A DNA stretch of 56,057 nt from Paraburkholderia dilworthii (GTDB taxonomy: Bacteria; Pseudomonadota; Gammaproteobacteria; Burkholderiales; Burkholderiaceae). The DNA lies in NCBI RefSeq assembly GCF_000472525.1, contig NZ_AWZT01000014.1, positions 137 through 56,193 of the forward strand, given 5' to 3'. This document shows, one piece after another, positions 8,479 to 18,590 of the stretch. How positions within the stretch are numbered: the first letter of the stretch is position 1; the number at the start of each line of letters is the position of its first letter. A program made the translations under genes and the position numbers. The notes beneath the pieces were generated by a model. It worked only from the letters and a program-made list of their open reading frames with translations, had not been told where the DNA came from and did no database searches.

Positions 8479-8514
8479 AAAAAGTTCTAGCCATTCCGAG
8501 GGCCGTGCTAGAAC
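8479..8514 (-). terminator. Second tandem hairpin / terminator (minus strand)
   Basis: A perfect 8-bp inverted repeat (GTTCTAGC / GCTAGAAC) with a 15-nt loop is followed by five T residues on the minus strand, immediately before the stronger terminator at 8447-8475. The pair forms a tandem terminator for a minus-strand transcript that starts upstream of 8514. Confidence 0.6.
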
Positions 8515-8675
8515 CTGAGAGATGGTATTTCGAAAACGGCTGAGGCCACGCGCGCTGTGGTGGTGAGCATTCACGGCAGCCGCGAACCGGGACCGGTCTG
8601 CATCAGACTCCGCGCCCGATGGCGGCAAATTCGCGGCATGAAAGAACCATGCGTGATACCGTCTTTCGAAATGAG
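8515..8675 (-). ncRNA. Candidate small RNA ending at tandem terminators
   Basis: The minus-strand stretch upstream of the two terminators has no convincing gene; the only open frame reads straight through both terminators. A possible promoter precedes it: TTGACT (8709-8704), 17 nt, then AAAAAT (8686-8681), which would give a transcript of roughly 230 nt. No known RNA family is recognised. The call rests on promoter plus terminator geometry only. Confidence 0.3.
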
Positions 8676-8737
8676 GTTCCATTTTTTACGGTTATGCTGA
8701 CTAAGTCAAGCAAAATCTGAACAGCCTCGGCGCGCTG

Positions 8738-8759
8738 CGGAAAATTATTCCGATACAAT
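8738..8759 (+). promoter_or_regulatory. IclR-type palindrome overlapping a -10 element
   Basis: CGGAAAATTATTCCG (8738-8752) is an inverted repeat close to the IclR consensus TGGAAATNATTTCCA. A -10-like TACAAT follows directly at 8754-8759. A regulator bound here would block the promoter of the downstream iclR-type gene, and also sits close to the start of the divergent candidate RNA. Confidence 0.45.
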
Positions 8760-8853
8760 GAATAATACGAAGAAAACAGGCGCGCACGCCGCCTGCGGGA
8801 CGGCCTTGCGCGCCGACCGCAGCACCGTCGAGCAGGTCTTCAAGCAAATAACC

Positions 8854-8868
8854 TGAAATAATGTTCCA
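8854..8868 (+). promoter_or_regulatory. Second IclR-like box
   Basis: TGAAATAATGTTCCA is an imperfect match to the IclR consensus and lies 9 bp before the start of the IclR gene. With the box at 8738-8752 it suggests autoregulation by two sites about 115 bp apart. Confidence 0.4.
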
Positions 8869-8876
8869 GAATCCAC

Positions 8877-9713
8877 ATGAACCCACGAACGCGACCCCAC
8901 ACCGCCGCCGACCCCGTCAAAGAGAAAGACGGCTCCGGCGACGAGGTCACCGCGCTGGCACGTGGCCTGACGGTGCTCCGTTCGATTGCCGCTGCAAGCG
9001 CACCGCTCAGCAACCGCGAACTAACCGAACTCACCGGCATTCCGAAGCCGACTGTCTCGCGGATCACCGCGACGCTGGTCGGCGCCGGCTTTCTGTTCCG
9101 GCTACCCGACAGCGAGCGCTTCGTGCTGACTTCGTCGGTCCTGGAACTGAGCAATGGCTTTCTGCGCAACTTCGATATTCGCGCGCGAGCCCGCCCGTTC
9201 CTGATCGAACTTGCGGAGCGCACGCGTCTCTCGGTGCATCTGGCCGTGCGCGACCGCCTCGACATGGTGGCGATCGACGTGATCCGGCCTCGTTCGGCCG
9301 TGCTCGTCTCGCGCCTCGAGGTCGGCGCGCGGATGAGCCTGAGCCGCACCGCGATCGGCCGCGCGTACCTGGCCGCGCTCGATGAACCCGATCGCGCGAA
9401 ATTGCTGACCGGTTTGCAGGCCGCCGAGGGCGACGACTGGGGCCATGTCGGCGGCCCGCTGGAAACGGCGCTGCAGGAAACCATCCAGCGCGGTTTCGCC
9501 ATTGCAACAGGCGAGTGGCACGACGGCCTGAACGCAATCGCGCTCGGCTTCACCGGCCCCTCCGGCGAGCGCTACGCAGTCAACTGCGGCGGCTCCGCCG
9601 ACCAGTGCCCGCGCGACTGGCTGATCAACCGCGCCGCACCCGAACTGCTCGATTGCGTCGCGCGAATCGTGCTGGAGATCGGCGGCACGCCGGGGCGCCG
9701 CCTCGACAACTGA
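8877..9713 (+). CDS. IclR-family transcriptional regulator
   Basis: The 278-residue protein has an N-terminal winged helix-turn-helix (ALARGLTVLRSIAAA, then LTELTGIPKPTVSRITATL, residues about 28-75). A GAF-like effector domain follows (ELAERTRLSVHLAVRDRLDM, then RTAIGRAYLAAL). IclR proteins bind aromatic or organic acids and control catabolic or efflux genes. Two IclR-like palindromes upstream suggest it controls itself. It lies 5' of the mdtABC operon on the same strand with a 369-bp gap, so it may also control the pump. That link is inference; the family call is secure. Confidence 0.88.
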   Translation: MNPRTRPHTAADPVKEKDGSGDEVTALARGLTVLRSIAAASAPLSNRELTELTGIPKPTVSRITATLVGAGFLFRLPDSERFVLTSSVLELSNGFLRNFDIRARARPFLIELAERTRLSVHLAVRDRLDMVAIDVIRPRSAVLVSRLEVGARMSLSRTAIGRAYLAALDEPDRAKLLTGLQAAEGDDWGHVGGPLETALQETIQRGFAIATGEWHDGLNAIALGFTGPSGERYAVNCGGSADQCPRDWLINRAAPELLDCVARIVLEIGGTPGRRLDN

Positions 9714-10082
9714 AGCGCTAAAACGCGCACTGCCTCGGGGCCGCGCGACTTCCTACATCCTGTAACCGGCGTAATCAAAAGAAAAATACGCAGGTGGACT
9801 GTTACAGAGCGCGGGACGTAGGATCATGCATTCCTGCCGCCGAGGGCCCGCGCGGTCTGGCGCAAGGCCGTTCGGCACGGCGCGACGAAGCCCGGACCGC
9901 ATGAATGTCGCCGGGCACTGCGCAAGCATCCTTGCCGGCGTCTCAGGTAGCATCGCGCTGAACACGCGCGGGCCGCCCGCTGTCGAAACCGCCTGCCGTG
10001 CCGTCGCACGCTCAAGCGCCCAGCGTCGATGCGGCACAATCGCGTGAACGCCTCACTTCCAAGCCAGTCACTGACCGAACCG
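9714..10082. other. Intergenic region upstream of mdtA with nested inverted repeat
   Basis: No gene is visible. The notable element is a nested inverted repeat at 9760-9807: outer arms CTGTAAC / GTTACAG and inner arms GCGTA / TACGC around an A-rich centre. It could be an operator for the efflux operon or the end of the IclR transcript; no T-run follows. Sequence from 9830 to 10040 shows nothing else clear. Confidence 0.4.
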
Positions 10083-11507
10083 ATGGACGAACAACAACAG
10101 CATTCGGAAACTTCACGCCCCACCGCTCCGGCCTCGCCTACGCCTCCGAGCGGCGCGCCAGACCGTCCGTCGCATAAACACGATAAGCGTGACACGCCGC
10201 CCGGCGTCGTCAGAAGCCATCGCGGCCGCAATATCGCGCTCATCGTCGCCGCGCTCGCGATTCTCGGCTTCGTGCTGTGGCGCTGGCATCCGTGGGGCTC
10301 GCCCGGCGGCACGGCGCCCGGCGCGAGCGGCGCGCATAGCGGCCGGCCCGGCCGCGGCGGGTTGGGCGGCATGGCCAACATGCCGCAACCCGTCCACGTG
10401 GCCACGGCAACGCAAGGCGAGATGCCGGTCGTGCTGACCGCGCTCGGCACGGTCACGCCGCTTGCCAGCGTCACGGTATTGCCGCAACTCAGCGGCACGC
10501 TGCAAGACGTGTATTTCAAGGAAGGCCAGATGGTCAAAAAGGGCGACCTGCTCGCCCAGATCGACCCGCGCCCGTATCAGATCTCGCTCGACAACGCGCA
10601 AGGCACGCTCGCGCGCGACGAAGCGCTGCTGCAAACCGCGCGTCTCGATCTGAAGCGCTATCAGACACTGCTCTCGCAAGACTCCATCGCGAGCCAGCAG
10701 GTCGATACGCAGGCGTCCCTCGTGCGTCAATATGAAGGCACCGTGAAGTCCGACAAAGCTAATGTCGATACCTACAAGCTCGACCTCGTCTATGCGCGGA
10801 TCACTGCGCCCGTGTCGGGCCGCGTCGGCCTGCGCCAGGTCGATCCCGGCAACTATGTGACGCCGAGCCTGACCAACGGCATCGTGGTGATTACACAGTT
10901 GCAGCCGATCAGCGTGATCTTCACCACCTCTGAAGACAACCTGCAGCAGATTCTCGAACAGACGCAAACTGGCGCGAAGCTCTCCGTCACCGCGTACGAC
11001 CGCAGCAACACCACGTCGCTCGAAGGCGGCGCGCTCGAGACGCTAGACAACCAGATCGACACCACGACCGGCACCGTCAAGCTGCGCGCGATCTTCCAGA
11101 ACGGCAAGAACCTGCTGTTTCCGAACCAGTTCGTCAACACGCGCCTGCTCGTGAACACGATCAAGGACGCGGTGATCGTGCCGACTTCGGCCGTGCTCAA
11201 CGGTTCGATGGGCCAGTTCGTATACGTCGTGAAATCCGACAACACTGTGACCGTGCAACCGGTCAAAGTCGGCCCCGTCGACGGCGAGCGCACCAGCATC
11301 AAATCGGGCTTGCAGGTAGGCGAGCGCGTCGTGATCGACGGTTCCGACCGCCTGAAGGAAGGCGCGAAGATCACCATTCCGGCCGACAAGCCGCGCGGGG
11401 CGTCAGGCGCCCGCGGTGCTTCAGGTGCGAACAGCGCGGCGGCCGCGTCCGGCGCCTCGGGCGCGCGCGTCCATCACGGCAAGCACGCGGCGCAAGCTTC
11501 GCAATAA
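10083..11507 (+). CDS. mdtA: RND efflux periplasmic adaptor, MdtA type
   Basis: The adaptor of a tripartite multidrug pump; it links inner-membrane RND proteins to an outer-membrane channel. From ATG 10083 it has 474 residues; in-frame GTG 10044 and ATG 10029 are alternatives and none has a strong ribosome site. A cytosolic Pro/Ser-rich head is followed by a membrane anchor (ALIVAALAILGFVLW, residues about 52-67). Next come a Gly-rich linker, the barrel-sandwich opening (VTVLPQLSGTLQDVYFKEG), an alpha-hairpin rich in Gln and Leu, and the beta-barrel (ARITAPVSGRVGLRQVDPGN). The C-terminal tail is an Ala/Gly/Ser repeat. It is followed after 18 bp by mdtB. Confidence 0.93.
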   Translation: MDEQQQHSETSRPTAPASPTPPSGAPDRPSHKHDKRDTPPGVVRSHRGRNIALIVAALAILGFVLWRWHPWGSPGGTAPGASGAHSGRPGRGGLGGMANMPQPVHVATATQGEMPVVLTALGTVTPLASVTVLPQLSGTLQDVYFKEGQMVKKGDLLAQIDPRPYQISLDNAQGTLARDEALLQTARLDLKRYQTLLSQDSIASQQVDTQASLVRQYEGTVKSDKANVDTYKLDLVYARITAPVSGRVGLRQVDPGNYVTPSLTNGIVVITQLQPISVIFTTSEDNLQQILEQTQTGAKLSVTAYDRSNTTSLEGGALETLDNQIDTTTGTVKLRAIFQNGKNLLFPNQFVNTRLLVNTIKDAVIVPTSAVLNGSMGQFVYVVKSDNTVTVQPVKVGPVDGERTSIKSGLQVGERVVIDGSDRLKEGAKITIPADKPRGASGARGASGANSAAAASGASGARVHHGKHAAQASQ

Positions 11508-11525
11508 AGGCACGGCACTTACCGC

Positions 11526-14500
11526 ATGAATCCATCCCGCGCTTTTATTCTGCGTCCCGTCGGCACCGCGCTGCTGATGGCGGCGATCATGCTGGTCGGC
11601 CTCGTCGCGCTGCGGTTTCTGCCGCTCTCCGCGCTGCCCGAGGTCGACTATCCGACGATCCAGGTGCAGACGTTCTATCCGGGCGCGAGCCCGGACGTGA
11701 TGACGTCGTCCGTCACCGCGCCGCTCGAACGTCAGTTCGGGCAGATGCCGTCGTTAAATCAGATGTCGTCGCAAAGCTCGGCCGGCTCGTCGATCATCAC
11801 GCTGCAATTCAGCCTCGATCTGCCGCTCGATATCGCCGAGCAGGAAGTGCAGGCCGCGATCAACGCGGCGGGCAATCTGCTGCCGTCGGACCTGCCCGCG
11901 CCGCCGATCTACGCAAAGGTGAATCCCGCCGACGCGCCGATCATCACGCTCGCCATTACGTCGAAAACCCTGCCGCTCACGCAAGTCCAGGATCTCGCCG
12001 ACACGCGTCTTGCGCAGAAAATCTCGCAGGTCGCGGGCGTGGGTCTTGTGAGCCTGTCGGGCGGCCAGCGGCCGGCTGTGCGGATTCAGGCGAACCCGCG
12101 CGCGCTCGCCGCCTACGGTTTGAATCTGGACGACCTGCGCACCACGATCTCGAACCTGAACGTCAACACGCCAAAGGGCAACTTCGACGGCCCCACGCGC
12201 AACTACACGATCAACGCAAACGACCAGTTGACCGACGCCGACGCATACAAAAGCGCGGTAGTCGCGTACAAGAGCGGCCGTCCCGTGATGCTGACCGACG
12301 TCGCCACCATCGTGCAGGGCGCGGAAAACACCAAGCTCGGCGCGTGGGTAGACGGCACGCCGGCGATCATCCTGAACGTGCAGCGCCAGCCGGGCGCGAA
12401 CGTGATTCAGGTCGTGGACAGCATCAAGAAACTGCTGCCGCAGTTGCAGCAGGCGCTGCCGGCTGCGCTCGACGTGCAGATCGTCACCGACCGCACCACC
12501 ACGATCCGCGCTTCGGTGCGCGACGTGCAGTTCGAGCTCGCGATGTCGGTCGTGCTCGTCGTGCTCGTCATGTACCTGTTTCTCGCCAACGTCTACGCGA
12601 CCATCATTCCGAGCCTCTCGGTGCCGCTTTCGCTGATCGGCACGCTCGCCGTAATGTACCTGTGCGGCTTCTCGCTGGACAACTTATCGCTGATGGCGTT
12701 GACGATCGCGACCGGCTTCGTGGTCGACGACGCCATTGTGATGATCGAGAACATCGCGCGCTATATCGAAGAAGGTGAAGCGCCGCTCGAAGCCGCGTTA
12801 AAGGGTTCGAAGCAGATCGGCTTCACGATCATTTCGCTGACCGTCTCGCTGATCGCCGTGCTGATTCCGCTGCTCTTCATGGGCGACGTGGTGGGCCGCC
12901 TGTTCCATGAGTTCGCGATCACGCTCGCCGTGACCATCGTGATCTCGGCAGTCGTGTCGCTCACGCTCGTGCCGATGATGTGCGCGAAACTGCTGCGCCA
13001 CACGCCGCCGCACGAGAGCCACCGCTTCGAGGCGCGTGCGCATCGCGCGATCGACTGGGTGATCGCCCGTTACGCGGTCGCGCTCACATGGGTGCTGAAC
13101 CGTCAGCGCTCCACGCTGGTCGTCGCGGTACTGACGCTCGTGCTCACCGCGCTGCTTTACGTGTTCATTCCAAAGGGCTTCTTTCCGGTGCAGGACACCG
13201 GCGTGATCCAGGCGATCACGCAGGCGCCGCAGTCGGTGTCGTATGCATCGATGGCCGAGCGCCAGCAGGAACTCGCCGCGCAGATCCTGAAGAATCCCGA
13301 CGTGCAAAGCCTGACCTCGTTCATCGGCGTGGACGGCAGCAATATCACGCTGAACAGCGGCCGCATGCTGATCAATCTGAAGCCGCGCGACGACCGCAGC
13401 AGTACGGCAAGCGAAGTGATCCGTCAGTTGCAAAGCGACGTCGCGCATATTGCCGGCGCGTCGCTGTACATGCAGCCGGTACAGGACCTGACCATCGATT
13501 CCACCGTGAGCCCCACGCAATATCAGTTCATGCTGACGGACCCAAACATGAGCGAATTCACGACGTGGGTGCCGAAGCTCATCGAACGGTTGAAGCAGTC
13601 GCCGGAACTCGCGGATGTCGCCACCGACTTGCAGGACAACGGCCAGTCGGTGTACATCGAGATCGACCGCGCCACCGCGTCGCGTTACGGCATCACGCCC
13701 GCCACCGTCGACAGCGCGCTGTACGACGCGTTCGGCCAGCGCATCGTCTCGACCATCTTTACCCAATCGAACCAGTACCGCGTGATCCTGGAAGCGCAGC
13801 CGTCGATGCAGCACTACACCGAGTCGCTCAAATCGATCTATCTGCCCTCTTCCACTTCGTCGGGCGGGCAGGTGCCGCTGTCCGCGATCGCGAAGTTCAT
13901 CGAGAAGCCCGCGCCGTTGCTCGTCACGCATCTAAGCCAGTTTCCCGCGACTACGGTGTCGTTCAACCTCGCGCCGGGTTCATCGCTCGGCGCGGCCGTC
14001 AAGGCGATCGAGCAGGCGGAGAAAGACATCGGCTTGCCGGCGTCGTTCCAGACGCGCTATCAGGGCGCGGCGCTGGCGTTCCAGGCGTCGTTGTCGAACG
14101 AACTGTTCCTGATTCTGGCGGCCATCGTCACGATGTATATCGTGCTCGGCGTACTGTACGAAAGCTTCATTCACCCGATCACGATTCTGTCGACGCTGCC
14201 GTCGGCGGGCGTGGGCGCGTTGCTCGCATTGCTGATGACCGGACACGATCTGGACATCATCGGCATTATCGGCATCGTGCTGCTGATCGGCATCGTGAAG
14301 AAAAACGCGATCATGATGATCGATTTCGCGCTCTACGCCGAACGCGAGGAAGGCAAGGCGCCGCGCGAAGCGATTTACCAGGCGTGCCTGCTGCGCTTCC
14401 GGCCGATCCTGATGACCACGCTCGCCGCGCTGCTCGGCGCACTGCCGTTGATGCTCGGCACCGGCGCCGGCTCGGAATTGCGCCGGCCGCTCGGGATCGC

Positions 14501-14675
14501 GATTGCGGGCGGTCTGATCGTGAGCCAGTTGCTGACGCTCTTCACCACGCCGGTGATCTACCTCGCGTTCGACTCATTGGCCCGCCGCACGCGTGAGCGC
14601 TTTAACCGCGGCGGTCCGTCGCACGGCGGTCCGCCCGCAGGTGCCACGCCGCCCGCCACGGACGCAGGGAACTGA
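11526..14675 (+). CDS. mdtB: RND multidrug efflux permease, MdtB type
   Basis: A 1049-residue proton-driven inner-membrane pump subunit. It has the N-terminal first membrane helix, two large periplasmic loops and twelve predicted membrane helices. The paired acidic residues of the proton relay are Asp401-Asp402 in [14 protein letters not shown]. The C-terminal half keeps [19 protein letters not shown] and [15 protein letters not shown], typical of the MdtB/MdtC branch. In E. coli MdtB and MdtC work as a heterotrimer with MdtA and TolC. No outer-membrane factor is encoded here, so one must be supplied from elsewhere. It is followed 4 bp later by mdtC. Confidence 0.95.
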   Translation: MNPSRAFILRPVGTALLMAAIMLVGLVALRFLPLSALPEVDYPTIQVQTFYPGASPDVMTSSVTAPLERQFGQMPSLNQMSSQSSAGSSIITLQFSLDLPLDIAEQEVQAAINAAGNLLPSDLPAPPIYAKVNPADAPIITLAITSKTLPLTQVQDLADTRLAQKISQVAGVGLVSLSGGQRPAVRIQANPRALAAYGLNLDDLRTTISNLNVNTPKGNFDGPTRNYTINANDQLTDADAYKSAVVAYKSGRPVMLTDVATIVQGAENTKLGAWVDGTPAIILNVQRQPGANVIQVVDSIKKLLPQLQQALPAALDVQIVTDRTTTIRASVRDVQFELAMSVVLVVLVMYLFLANVYATIIPSLSVPLSLIGTLAVMYLCGFSLDNLSLMALTIATGFVVDDAIVMIENIARYIEEGEAPLEAALKGSKQIGFTIISLTVSLIAVLIPLLFMGDVVGRLFHEFAITLAVTIVISAVVSLTLVPMMCAKLLRHTPPHESHRFEARAHRAIDWVIARYAVALTWVLNRQRSTLVVAVLTLVLTALLYVFIPKGFFPVQDTGVIQAITQAPQSVSYASMAERQQELAAQILKNPDVQSLTSFIGVDGSNITLNSGRMLINLKPRDDRSSTASEVIRQLQSDVAHIAGASLYMQPVQDLTIDSTVSPTQYQFMLTDPNMSEFTTWVPKLIERLKQSPELADVATDLQDNGQSVYIEIDRATASRYGITPATVDSALYDAFGQRIVSTIFTQSNQYRVILEAQPSMQHYTESLKSIYLPSSTSSGGQVPLSAIAKFIEKPAPLLVTHLSQFPATTVSFNLAPGSSLGAAVKAIEQAEKDIGLPASFQTRYQGAALAFQASLSNELFLILAAIVTMYIVLGVLYESFIHPITILSTLPSAGVGALLALLMTGHDLDIIGIIGIVLLIGIVKKNAIMMIDFALYAEREEGKAPREAIYQACLLRFRPILMTTLAALLGALPLMLGTGAGSELRRPLGIAIAGGLIVSQLLTLFTTPVIYLAFDSLARRTRERFNRGGPSHGGPPAGATPPATDAGN

Positions 14676-14679
14676 TGCG

Positions 14680-17600
14680 ATGAACCTGTCGCGTCCCTTT
14701 ATCTCGCGCCCTGTCGCCACCACGTTGCTGGCAATCGGCATTGCGCTGTCCGGTATTTTCGCGTTCATGAAGCTGCCGGTCGCGCCACTGCCGCAAGTAG
14801 ATTTCCCGACCATTTCGATCCAGGCGTCGCTGCCCGGCGCGAGCCCGAACACGGTGGCGACCAGCGTGGCGAGTCCACTCGAACGGCATCTCGGTTCGAT
14901 CGCCGACGTCACAGAAATGACGTCGATGAGTTCGGTCGGCTCCACGCGCATAACGATGCAGTTCGGCCTGAACCGCAATATCGACGGCGCGGCGCGCGAC
15001 GTGCAAGCCGCGATCAATGCCGCGCGCGCCGATCTGCCGGCAAGCCTGCGCAGCAATCCGACCTACCACAAGGTCAATCCCGCCGACGCGCCGATCATGA
15101 TTCTCGCGCTCACGTCGAACACGCTCACCGCCGGCCAACTGTACGACTCGGCGGCTACGGTGCTGCAGCAGTCGCTGTCGCAAGTGGACGGCGTCGGCGA
15201 AGTGGACGTGAGCGGTTCGGCCAATCCGGCTGTGCGCGTCGAACTGGAGCCGCAGGCGTTGTTCCACTACGGCATCGGTCTCGAAGACGTGCGCGCGGCG
15301 CTCGCCGCCGCCAATGCGAACAGTCCGAAGGGCTCGATCGAATTCGGCCCGAACCGCGTGCAGATTTATACGAACGACCAGGCGAGCAAGGCGTCGCAGT
15401 ATCGCGATCTCGTGATCGCCTATCGCAACGGCTCGGCGGTCAAGCTGTCGGACGTGGCCGAAGTCGTCGATTCGGTCGAAGACCTGCGCAACCTGGGCCT
15501 TTTCAACGGCAAGCGTTCGGTGCTCGTGATTCTTTACCGCCAGCCGGGCGCGAACATCATCGAAACCGTCGACCGGGTCACGGCGATGCTGCCGCAGTTG
15601 CATGCGTCGCTGCCCGCCGACGTCGATATTTCGCCCACCTCCGACCGTTCCGTCACGATCCGCGCGTCGCTCAAAGACACCGAGCACACGCTGATGATCG
15701 CAGTCGCGCTCGTCGTGATGGTCGTGTTCCTGTTTCTGCGCAACTGGCGCGCCACGCTGATTCCGAGCGTGGCCGTGCCGATCTCGATCATCGGCACGTT
15801 CGGCGCGATGTATCTGCTCGGCTTCTCGATCGACAACCTCTCGCTAATGGCGTTGACGATCGCGACCGGCTTCGTGGTCGACGACGCCATCGTGGTGCTC
15901 GAAAACATCTCGCGGCATATCGAGAACGGCGTGCCGCGCATGCAGGCCGCGTTCCTCGGCGCGCGCGAAGTCGGCTTCACGGTCATGTCGATCAGCATTT
16001 CGCTCGTCGCCGTGTTCCTGCCGATCCTGCTGATGGGCGGCATCGTCGGCCGGTTATTCCGTGAGTTCGCGCTGACCTTGTCGCTTGCCATCGGCGTGTC
16101 GCTCATCGTCTCGCTTACGCTCACGCCGATGATGTGCTCGCGCCTTCTGCGCGAGCCTCACGAACAGAAAGAGGAAGGCCGGTTCGGCCGCTGGCTCGAA
16201 CGCGGCTTCATGTCGATGCAGCGCGGCTACGAACGCACGCTCGGCTGGGCGCTGCTGCATCCGCGCCTGATCCTGACGATTCTGCTCGCCACCATTGGCC
16301 TGAATATCTGGCTGTATATCATCGTGCCGAAAGGCTTCTTTCCGCAGCAGGACACCGGGCGGCTCGTCGGCGGCATTCAGGCCGACCAGAGCACATCGTT
16401 CCAGGCGATGAAAGGCAAGTTCGCGCAGATGATGGACATCGTCGGCAAGAATCCGGCCGTCGACAGCGTGGTCGGCTTCACGGGCGGGCGGCAGACCAAT
16501 TCGGGCTTCATGTTCGTGTCGCTCAAACCCAAGAGCGAGCGCAAGCTTTCCGCCGATCAGGTGATCCAGCAACTGCGCGCGCCGCTCGGCGACGTCGCCG
16601 GCGCGCGCACTTTCTTGCAATCGGTGCAGGATATTCGCGTGGGCGGGCGGCAATCGAATGCGCAGTATCAGTTCACGCTGCTCGCCGATTCCACGCCCGA
16701 CCTGTATCTGTGGGGACCGAAGCTGACCGAGGCGCTCCAGGCGCGCCGCGAACTGACCGACGTGAATTCCGACCAGCAGCAAGGCGGCCTCGAAGCGATG
16801 GTGACGATCGACCGTGCGAGCGCGTCGCGTCTGGGCATCAAGCCCGCGCAGATCGACAACACGCTGTATGACGCGTTCGGCCAGCGCCAGGTGTCGACCA
16901 TTTATAACCCGTTGAATCAGTATCACGTTGTGATGGAAGTTGCACCGAAGTACTGGCAGAGTCCGGACATGCTCAAGCAGATCTACATCAGCACATCGGG
17001 CGGCAGCGCGAGCGGTGCGCAGACCACCAATGCGCCGGCGGGCACGGTGACGAAGGCGACCACCACGTCGTCCACGAGCGCTTCGTCGGGCGGCACGGCG
17101 GGCACGACGACGTCGAGCGCGGCAGCCATTGCCGCCGATTCCGCGCGCAACCAGGCGATCAATTCCATCGCGACGAGCGGCAAGTCGAGCGCTTCGTCGG
17201 GCGCGGCCGTGTCGACTTCGAAGGAAACGATGGTGCCGCTCTCGGCGATTGCCAGCTTCGGTCCCGGCAATACGCCGTTGTCGGTGAATCACCAGAGCCA
17301 GTTCGTAGCTTCGACGATCTCGTTTAACCTGCCGCCTGGCGTGTCGCTATCGACGGCAACGCAGGCGATCTACGAGACGATGGCGCAGATCGGCATGCCG
17401 GCGACTATCCACGGCAGCTTCCAGGGCACGGCCCAGGCGTTCCAGCAATCCATGTCGGATCAGCCGATCCTGATTCTGGCCGCGCTGGCAGCCGTCTACA
17501 TCGTGCTGGGCATGCTTTACGAAAGCTATATTCACCCGCTGACCATTCTGTCGACGCTACCCTCGGCGGGCGTGGGCGCGTTGCTGGCACTGCTGCTCTT

Positions 17601-17994
17601 TAACACCGAGTTCAGCATCATCGCGCTGATCGGCGTGATTCTGCTGATCGGCATCGTGAAGAAGAACGCGATCATGATGGTGGACTTCGCTATCGAAGCA
17701 TCGCGGCAAGGCCGCTCGTCGCGCGACGCGATTCATGAGGCGTGTCTGCTGCGTTTCCGTCCGATCATGATGACCACCTTCGCCGCGATGCTCGGCGCGC
17801 TGCCGCTCGCTTTCGGACGCGGCGAAGGCGCGGAGTTGCGCGCGCCGCTCGGCATTGCGATTGTCGGCGGGCTGATCGTGAGTCAGATGCTGACCTTGTA
17901 CACGACGCCGGTCGTCTACCTTTACATGGACCGGATTCGCGTGCGATGGGAGTCGAGGAAAGCGCGCAGAAGCGGCATTGCTCCATCCGCTTGA
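14680..17994 (+). CDS. mdtC: RND multidrug efflux permease, MdtC type, with low-complexity insert
   Basis: A 1104-residue partner of MdtB. ATG 14680 lies 4 bp after the mdtB stop and begins the conserved [17 protein letters not shown]; the frame is open upstream but that part overlaps mdtB. The proton-relay pair is Asp401-Asp402, and [15 protein letters not shown] is near the C-terminus. It is 60-80 residues longer than usual because residues about 773-850, in the second periplasmic loop, are an insert made almost only of Ser, Thr, Ala and Gly. The conserved sequence resumes cleanly after it ([17 protein letters not shown]). The insert is probably surface-exposed. Confidence 0.94.
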   Translation: MNLSRPFISRPVATTLLAIGIALSGIFAFMKLPVAPLPQVDFPTISIQASLPGASPNTVATSVASPLERHLGSIADVTEMTSMSSVGSTRITMQFGLNRNIDGAARDVQAAINAARADLPASLRSNPTYHKVNPADAPIMILALTSNTLTAGQLYDSAATVLQQSLSQVDGVGEVDVSGSANPAVRVELEPQALFHYGIGLEDVRAALAAANANSPKGSIEFGPNRVQIYTNDQASKASQYRDLVIAYRNGSAVKLSDVAEVVDSVEDLRNLGLFNGKRSVLVILYRQPGANIIETVDRVTAMLPQLHASLPADVDISPTSDRSVTIRASLKDTEHTLMIAVALVVMVVFLFLRNWRATLIPSVAVPISIIGTFGAMYLLGFSIDNLSLMALTIATGFVVDDAIVVLENISRHIENGVPRMQAAFLGAREVGFTVMSISISLVAVFLPILLMGGIVGRLFREFALTLSLAIGVSLIVSLTLTPMMCSRLLREPHEQKEEGRFGRWLERGFMSMQRGYERTLGWALLHPRLILTILLATIGLNIWLYIIVPKGFFPQQDTGRLVGGIQADQSTSFQAMKGKFAQMMDIVGKNPAVDSVVGFTGGRQTNSGFMFVSLKPKSERKLSADQVIQQLRAPLGDVAGARTFLQSVQDIRVGGRQSNAQYQFTLLADSTPDLYLWGPKLTEALQARRELTDVNSDQQQGGLEAMVTIDRASASRLGIKPAQIDNTLYDAFGQRQVSTIYNPLNQYHVVMEVAPKYWQSPDMLKQIYISTSGGSASGAQTTNAPAGTVTKATTTSSTSASSGGTAGTTTSSAAAIAADSARNQAINSIATSGKSSASSGAAVSTSKETMVPLSAIASFGPGNTPLSVNHQSQFVASTISFNLPPGVSLSTATQAIYETMAQIGMPATIHGSFQGTAQAFQQSMSDQPILILAALAAVYIVLGMLYESYIHPLTILSTLPSAGVGALLALLLFNTEFSIIALIGVILLIGIVKKNAIMMVDFAIEASRQGRSSRDAIHEACLLRFRPIMMTTFAAMLGALPLAFGRGEGAELRAPLGIAIVGGLIVSQMLTLYTTPVVYLYMDRIRVRWESRKARRSGIAPSA

Positions 17995-18104
17995 GGCGTT
18001 GTGCGTGCGCGGCAGTATGTGTGCGCGGCGTTACGCATGCGCGGCCGACTGCGATCGAACACGCACAGCCGCCGCGCAACGTCATGCCGCCCGTTCGAGC
18101 GGCC

Positions 18105-18569
18105 TCACAGTTTCTGTTTCATCGCCAGCAGAAAAATGCGCTGCCATTGCTTTGCCTGCCGCTCGTTGTCCATAGGCAAGCGCCACATGCCGTGCGCGGC
18201 ATCCTTCACCTTGAGCGCGACTTGCCATTGCGCCTCGTCGCGCTCGACGTCGGCCCCGAGCAGATCGGCAAAGATATAAGCGCCCTCATCAGCGCCAAGA
18301 CGGATCTCACACAGACGCTTGCCCGACGCGAGCCGCACGGAGCCCCAACTGCCGTCGAGCCGGTGCGTCCAGTTGCCATCGCGAATATTCGGTGCGACTT
18401 CCTTACGCCGGCGCAGCCAGTACGCGCCCGCGGCAATCAGCAGCAACGCGGCCAGCACCGCCACGCCGACGGCGACCGCTGTGCCGAACGTCGCCTGCAA
18501 CGCATCAAATGCGCGCACCGCGCCATACACCAGCGCAATCAGCGCCAGTAGTGCAACAATAATCGGCAT
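18105..18569 (-). CDS. Small inner-membrane protein of unknown function
   Basis: A 154-residue protein with two membrane helices near the N-terminus (IIVALLALIALVYGAV and AVAVGVAVLAALLLIAAGAYW) followed by RRRK, which places the C-terminal domain in the cytosol. The soluble part (residues about 60-154) has alternating Trp and charged residues (DGNWTHRLDGSWGSVRL) and no known catalytic motif. ATG 18569 was chosen for GGGAG 6 nt upstream. It lies 21 bp downstream of the peroxiredoxin gene on the same strand, so the two may be co-transcribed. I do not recognise the family. Confidence 0.7.
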   Translation of the reverse strand: MPIIVALLALIALVYGAVRAFDALQATFGTAVAVGVAVLAALLLIAAGAYWLRRRKEVAPNIRDGNWTHRLDGSWGSVRLASGKRLCEIRLGADEGAYIFADLLGADVERDEAQWQVALKVKDAAHGMWRLPMDNERQAKQWQRIFLLAMKQKL

Positions 18570-18590
18570 CGCGAGCTCCCGACACAAGCC

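Noticed and set aside
8437..8682. 81-codon minus frame across the tandem terminators
   Set aside because: It reads through two strong intrinsic terminators and has no good ribosome site or known domain.
12980..14596. 538-codon plus frame inside mdtB
   Set aside because: It lies within mdtB in another frame and has only Arg/Ala/Asp-rich shadow composition.
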